Origin: Prinsepia uniflora
Lineage: Eukaryota; Streptophyta; Magnoliopsida; Rosales; Rosaceae
Direction of reading: 5' to 3'
NCBI GenBank assembly: GCA_032719365.1
Contig: CM064873.1
Coordinates: 40,773,742-40,837,741 of the forward strand
Length of the DNA stretch: 64,000 bases
Shown: one piece after another, positions 58,693 through 64,000 of the stretch
How positions within the stretch are numbered: the stretch's first letter is position 1
Layout of the letters: each line of letters starts with the position of its first letter
Translations under genes and position numbers: made by a program
Notes under the pieces: generated by a model
What the model saw: only the letters and a program-made list of their open reading frames with translations
The model's database searches: none
What the model was told of the DNA's origin: nothing

Positions 58693-61385
58693 TGTAGCAA
58701 CCCGTACCTTCGGGAAGGGTATAAATGTAATTTTTGTTAATATTTGTATAAAAGACGATTTTGCCCTTGTGAATAGTGCGTCAAATGTTGACTTTTTGAT
58801 TGACCGGTCGGATGAGTGTTGACCCTTGATCGTGACGTAGTTTAGGACGTCACGAGTCCATAAACAGGTCGCAGGTTCAATTCGGACAATCGGAGAAAAA
58901 GTTATGACGTTCGGAAGATTGAGGGCGTTACTGTAATTTAGACTATTTGAGGAAAATGTTGACTTTTTGGTGGACTTGTGATTTTCACGTAGACCGAGGA
59001 CCGTTAGATAGGTCTCGACATCCCGAGTACAACGACAGGCGGCACGCTGTCATCGGACGTCGGATGAAATAGTTACGGGTCTAGACAGTTCAAGGGCAAA
59101 ACGGTAATTTTACAACTAGGGGCAATTTGGTCTTTTTCTCCTCAGCCCAATCAGATCATAGCAAGTGGCAGCTGTGGATTGGGATATTTTAGCTTGCTCC
59201 ATAGGATTTTGGACACGTGTGAGTGGATGGATGGTTCTAGGACGGTCTCAAATACACACGACCACAATTTGTGTGATTTTGAACCGTGTATTTGACTGTG
59301 AGCAACAGAAAACAGAGGGGAAGAGTTTGAGAGAACTTGATCGATTCAGTGCAAGGGTGAGTGAGTTGATGACTTTTGAGAGTGATAGGGAGACGAGGGT
59401 GAGTTGTTGATCGCGTTTTGGACTGGAACCGTGCACGGAGGCACGACGGTGGACGGCTGGAAGTTATGGGAAAACAGAGAGGCGGTGACCCTGTGGCGGT
59501 GGTTGTGCCGTGTGGTGGCTCAAACCAAGGCGATAGAAGGCTCAGGAGCTTGCAAGGGACTCAACGAGGACCGTAGTACGTGGCGGTGCACACGGCGGAG
59601 ACAGAATCGAAGGTAAACCCCGATTCCCCTGTTTTCCCGTTTTTCTTATTTTCCAAAGTCGTGGACTTAGGGCTAGAGTCGAGGGATTTGGAGATCAGGG
59701 TGAGACTCCTGGAGGTCCCAGGAGTCGTTTGAGTGTGGTGTCGTGCCGGGGGAGGACCTGGGTGGCCAGCTGCCAAAACAGGGGCCACGGGCTATGTTTT
59801 TCGAGGGAGAAATCGTAAAGTTTTAGGCCCGATTTTCAATTGTTAGGACGGGGTTAGATTGCTAAGGATTGGACGAAGCTTCTGGGATTGGATTGGACTG
59901 AAATGGTGGAGGAATTGCAGAGAACCGGTCACGCCGGTTCAACTGTGTTGAACCGGGTGACTCGAGGAAGAAGAAACACTGTAGCAGGCGCGTGAGGCCC
60001 ATGCGCAGCCACTTTGGGCGGCGCGTGGAGGCGCGTGGGGAGGATTCCGGCCAACCTTCCGGCATGGTTGTGGTTCCAAATTTCCTAAGGAATCCATTGG
60101 TATGATTTTCGTGTTAATCGGACGATGTTATGAGGTAGTTCGAGAATCCGGATGGTTTAGGGTTTAAGATTAAAATATGAATAAATTCCCGAAAAATTGG
60201 GGAAATTAGGGTTAGTACCCTTGATGTATTTTTGACCCTATTTGGTGCCCATTGACAGGACGGGAGACGCCTGAGACGGTCGAGGAGCGCACGGAGCCCG
60301 ATTGACTCGTTCAGATTTGTGAGTGGACTCTTTCTTTCTTTACGAGCATGCCTAACTGTTTTATTGACGTTTCATGATATTAAATATGTTTTTATGCTTC
60401 TTGTTGATGATTATATGTGGTTGGTATTTTTTCACGTTTTTCGAGACATTTTCGGGATTTTGCACGTTTTCGAGAAAAAGCTGGATTTCGGATTTTGTTG
60501 TCATACTTAGGGATTTCAATATCTAATTGTTTTATAATGATGATAAATGGATTATGAAACATGGTTTTCGATAATCGCGGGTTTTGGTTTAAAGGTGGAT
60601 TTCCGGATTTGAGTTCGGAATGACGGTTCTGAACGCCGGAAGGGCTTCGAACCGGGGATTTCGAATTCGAGTTTGGCTATGGATTTAGAAACGGTTTTAC
60701 ATTGAATTTGGATTGGATTTGTTGGATCTGGATATTGGGTTAAAGACTCGGATATTCTGATGGATGGGGGGACGGGCCCGGATTGAGTTTAAAGACTCGG
60801 GAGTTTAAAGACTCGGATATTTATGATATTACCCCCATAGGCCTATTGAGTTTAAAGACTCAGAATTACATTGGAGGCCTGGTTGAGTTTAAAGACTCGG
60901 ATAGACCCAGCAGGTTTGATCGTAAAATGATGATTTGATATTCACGATTTATGTTGTGGTTTTTCTGATACGTAGTTGGGCATGCATGTTTTCAAAACGG
61001 AGGGAACAAATATTATTATTATTATTTTCCTTAACTCTGATTTGATGATAAACTGTTTTTAGAACTTGTATTTGTTTTAGTCCACTCACATCTTTTGGTT
61101 TTAAATTTTCCCTCCAGGTCGTGGTGATAGCGCTGGGGTGAACGTTGAGGCAGGAATCGAGGCATAGAGCTTACAACGTTCTTCCGTTGCGGGACTAGCA
61201 TAGTAGGATTTTGTGCCCATTTTGTAGAACTATGCTCTGACTTACAGTTGTATTATATTTACTCCTGCGTCTGATAGTTACACTTACGGTGATATTAAGG
61301 GTATTCTGGTACTTTAAGTGTGATTGTCAGACGGGAGCAGGGTTCGTCCCGGGTATCGAGGTGATATTTGGGACGGGTCCTGACA
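58693..61385 (+). mobile_element. LTR-A' (right copy), 3' LTR of the chromovirus
   Basis: It spans 2,693 bp from TGTAGCAACCCG to GACGGGTCCTGACA and is followed by CAAGG (61386-61390), the same TSD as the left copy. It lacks 75 bp and 16 bp present in the left copy. It retains an acceptor-like CTCCAG/GTCG at 61117 where the left copy reads CTCCAAGTCG, and GTGAGT at 60319-60324. Confidence 0.92.
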
Positions 61386-61428
61386 CAAGGGCCCGTATGA
61401 TTTGAATTTACGGAATTTGAGGCTGAGA

Positions 61429-64000
61429 TGTGACGACCCGTCCCGAATTAACGGGATTAATTAAGAATTAATGACGGATTAGCCAGACTAACCGGGGATT
61501 AGACGAGGATTAGCGGACGTTTGGGCAAAATAACGATTTTGCCCCTAGAATGGGCAAATCGTTGACTTTTCGTTCAAGCAGTTAAATGGACTTTGTTCGA
61601 TGACTGTGACGTAGTTTGTGACGTCACGAGTGCATAGACAGGTGGCACGCTCAATTTCGAGGTTCGAGGAAGAAGTTATGACAATTGGAAGTCCGAGGGC
61701 ATTTTGGTAATTTAGTTGAAAAGGAGCAAAAACTTGACTTTTGACGAGGGAGGTCTGATGGCCGAGGGCCAAGGACTGTTACGTAGATCAGGACGATATG
61801 AATCCGTAGACAGGCGGCACGTCGAATTCAGACATTCGACGGAAAAGTTACGGTTCACGGAAGTTCGAATGTACTATTGCACGAATTTCGAGACAAATTA
61901 CTTTTGGACTTAAGTAGGGCCCAGATATTTCTGTGCTGCCCAATGGATGAGTGACAAGTGTCACTCATCCACTGGACATCATTTTCATTCATGGATCTCC
62001 CATTCCTTCATCATCGATCATTTCTTCATTTCCAAACCCACCAAACCCGATCCATCCTCCCACCCCAAAGCCAAACCCTTCAACCCATTTGACCGTGAAG
62101 GAGACAGAGATGAGGAACTGAGGAGGTGGTGGCTGGCCCAGGCAGAGCTGCCGTGCATGGCGGAGGAGGAAACTGTGCGAGGTAATCGGTTTAACCGATT
62201 TTCAATTCATTTTCCATTTCTTGTATTATGGACCGTTTTTAATGATTCTAATGAAGTGAATAGGTTGTTAGGAAGCTATTATGAAGTTTTTGAGAGAGAT
62301 TGGGCGTTGAGAAACCTCTAGGGAGGTTTTGGAAAATCTAACCGTGAGAGGAAACATTGGACCGGTCGGGTTTTTGGTGTTTTAGGGGTTCTAGTTTATT
62401 GGTTTAGGTTCCTAGGGTCGAGATAAGAAGAATAGGATTAATTAGAGAAGAAACAGAGGAAGATTGGACCGTGTAGGGACCTGGACCGATCACGCCGGTC
62501 CAAGTTGCAGGAAAAACCGGACCGGATCGGTCGGACTGGTCGGCTGAAGGTAGGGGATGACATTGTGCATAGGCGCGTGAGGCCTACGCGCAATGCAATC
62601 TCATGGAGCCTGACGGCGTGTGGCAAGGAATTTGGGGAAGTTTCCAACATTTCAAATCATCTATTCGATGTAACGAACATTTTGGGACTGGTTTCGTGTC
62701 AATCGAACATCGTTTCGATATAGTTCGGGACGTCCGAAGGTTTAGGTTCGCGTTTAAAAATAGTTAGAAATTCCGGAAAATTACGGGGCTTTAGTGAGGG
62801 GTTATATAAGTTATTAGTAACCCTCTAAATTAATTTGGACAGGTTCGGGAATCCCGGAGGCGACGATTGGCCCGAGAGACGTTTATGGCACACGTATCGA
62901 GGCACGGCTTCAGACGGTCTGTGAGTGGACTTGTTTTATGAATTTGATGCATGCATAAATGTTTTATAACTATTTTAGAACATGTTTTGTGATGCCATGA
63001 GTGCATTTTTTTGTTGTAGCTTAGGATCGACATAATTGCACGTATTTCAAGGTTTTCGGCTTTATGTCGTACCGTTGCGTACCATGTTTTCGACGATGAT
63101 TTAATGAACGGAATTTGGCTTTGGAAATATGAACTCAGGCATGAGCCCCATTTGATTGTAACATCGGGCTTGAGTCCCAATTCATTTTGTGAAATGAGAT
63201 GAATCGGGTATAAGACCCAGTTGAAATGTGTTTTGAGAAAGGAAGAAAGTGTTTTGAAAATGAATATGAACCCTCCATATGTTTATATGGTCTCCTCCAG
63301 ACGTTGACCTGGAGAGTCACTATCCACAGACCAGAGTGGGTATCCCCATAGGGATCCCGTACCAGGAGTGGGGGTTACGATTTATGTTGTGGTCCCGGAC
63401 CAGATTCCGGAGAGATGATCTTACTAGGTCCGAAGATAGAGCCTCCCAGATGGAGAATTCCTGGGAGAAGACTCGGAGTGAGACCCCGAGTAGTGTGCAC
63501 ACTAGTTTAGAGATGATATCGTGACATATTTCGGGGATGTGTTCCCTAGGGGTTGTGTGCCCCGAGTTGGCATCTTCTCAGAAGTGCCTCGGATGGGTTA
63601 TACGTATATTGATACGTATGAGGTTTTATGGAATGTGATTTGGGAGCGGAGACCCTGTATTCCATGTTGTATGTTTTAGAAAGTAAATTGGGGGCGGAGA
63701 CCCCGTATTATGTGTTTTAGTATTTCACTGAGAATGGCTTTGGGCTGAGACCCACGTGACGTGATTTGGGCTGAGTCCCTATTCATTTGATTTCTGTATT
63801 CCATGTTTTAAGTTGTGATTTCGGGTCGGGACCCAAATGGATTTATGGTTCATAACAGTTTATGGGAACCAGAATGAACCCTTGAAAGGTTTTTATCGGT
63901 CATGACGGTTTATGGGAACCGGGCATGAACCCTGGAAAGATTTTGAATATGGTTGACAAATGGTTTTATGAATGCTTTACGATTTTTGAATGCATGCACA
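61429..64000 (+). mobile_element. LTR-B' (right copy), running off the window
   Basis: It is a near-identical copy of 50358-52928, with about a dozen base differences by eye. It is preceded by the same 43-bp TSD-plus-linker. The last about 280 bp of the LTR, any primer binding site and whatever follows lie beyond the window. Confidence 0.92.

Overview
This window looks like plant (probably eudicot) nuclear DNA. It is dominated by LTR retrotransposons and their decay products. The evidence is an intron-containing plant-type gene, chromovirus and Athila-type Ty3/gypsy polyproteins, tRNA-iMet-type primer binding sites, and a Cassandra-type TRIM with a 5S-rRNA-like LTR. I cannot name the species.

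One LTR family fills most of the sequence. Its LTRs are about 2.1-2.9 kb, start near TGTAACGACCCGTCCC and end near GGGACGGGTCCTGTCA. They occur on both strands as truncated copies, solo LTRs and LTRs flanking internal sequence. Target-site duplications (TSDs) read directly from the sequence fix the nesting order. They are GTATT around 6241-8906, ATGGA around the Cassandra element 20717-24148, CCCAA around 21063-23848, ATAGA/ATGGA around 27715-30636, GATT around 30733-33034, ATCAA around 39795-42636 and CAAGG around 47536-50314.

Layout. 1-1961: minus-strand LTR pieces. 1962-11885: a rearranged plus-strand element with a non-coding interior and a solo LTR inside it. 11886-17264: a broken Athila-type pol, then its 3' LTR and unclassified AT-rich DNA to about 19435. 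19436-34190: a nest at least four levels deep, containing the Cassandra TRIM, several solo LTRs and a gag relic. 34298-37516: the only host gene I can support, a seven-exon gene for an AP-1 adaptor sigma subunit (161 aa, minus strand, 36642 to 35270), bracketed by two inverted, diverged Tat-like LTR remnants. 38670-43124: another LTR with a solo LTR inside. 43125-44963: unclassified DNA with a 24-bp minisatellite. 44964-64000: an LTR interrupted by a duplicated retrotransposon block around a frameshifted chromovirus gag-pol (54302-58657).

No functional operon or new enzymatic system is visible. The strongest new observations are: (1) the intact AP-1 sigma gene, recoverable only by joining exons; (2) a composite duplication (LTR-A, linker, LTR-B) whose divergence switches abruptly from a few percent to under 1%, which suggests a solo-LTR allele recombined with a full-length allele; (3) an intron-like signature (GTGAGT donor, CTCAC branch site, CAG/G acceptor) kept inside many LTR copies; (4) extended terminal inverted repeats and a conserved perfect palindrome in these LTRs.
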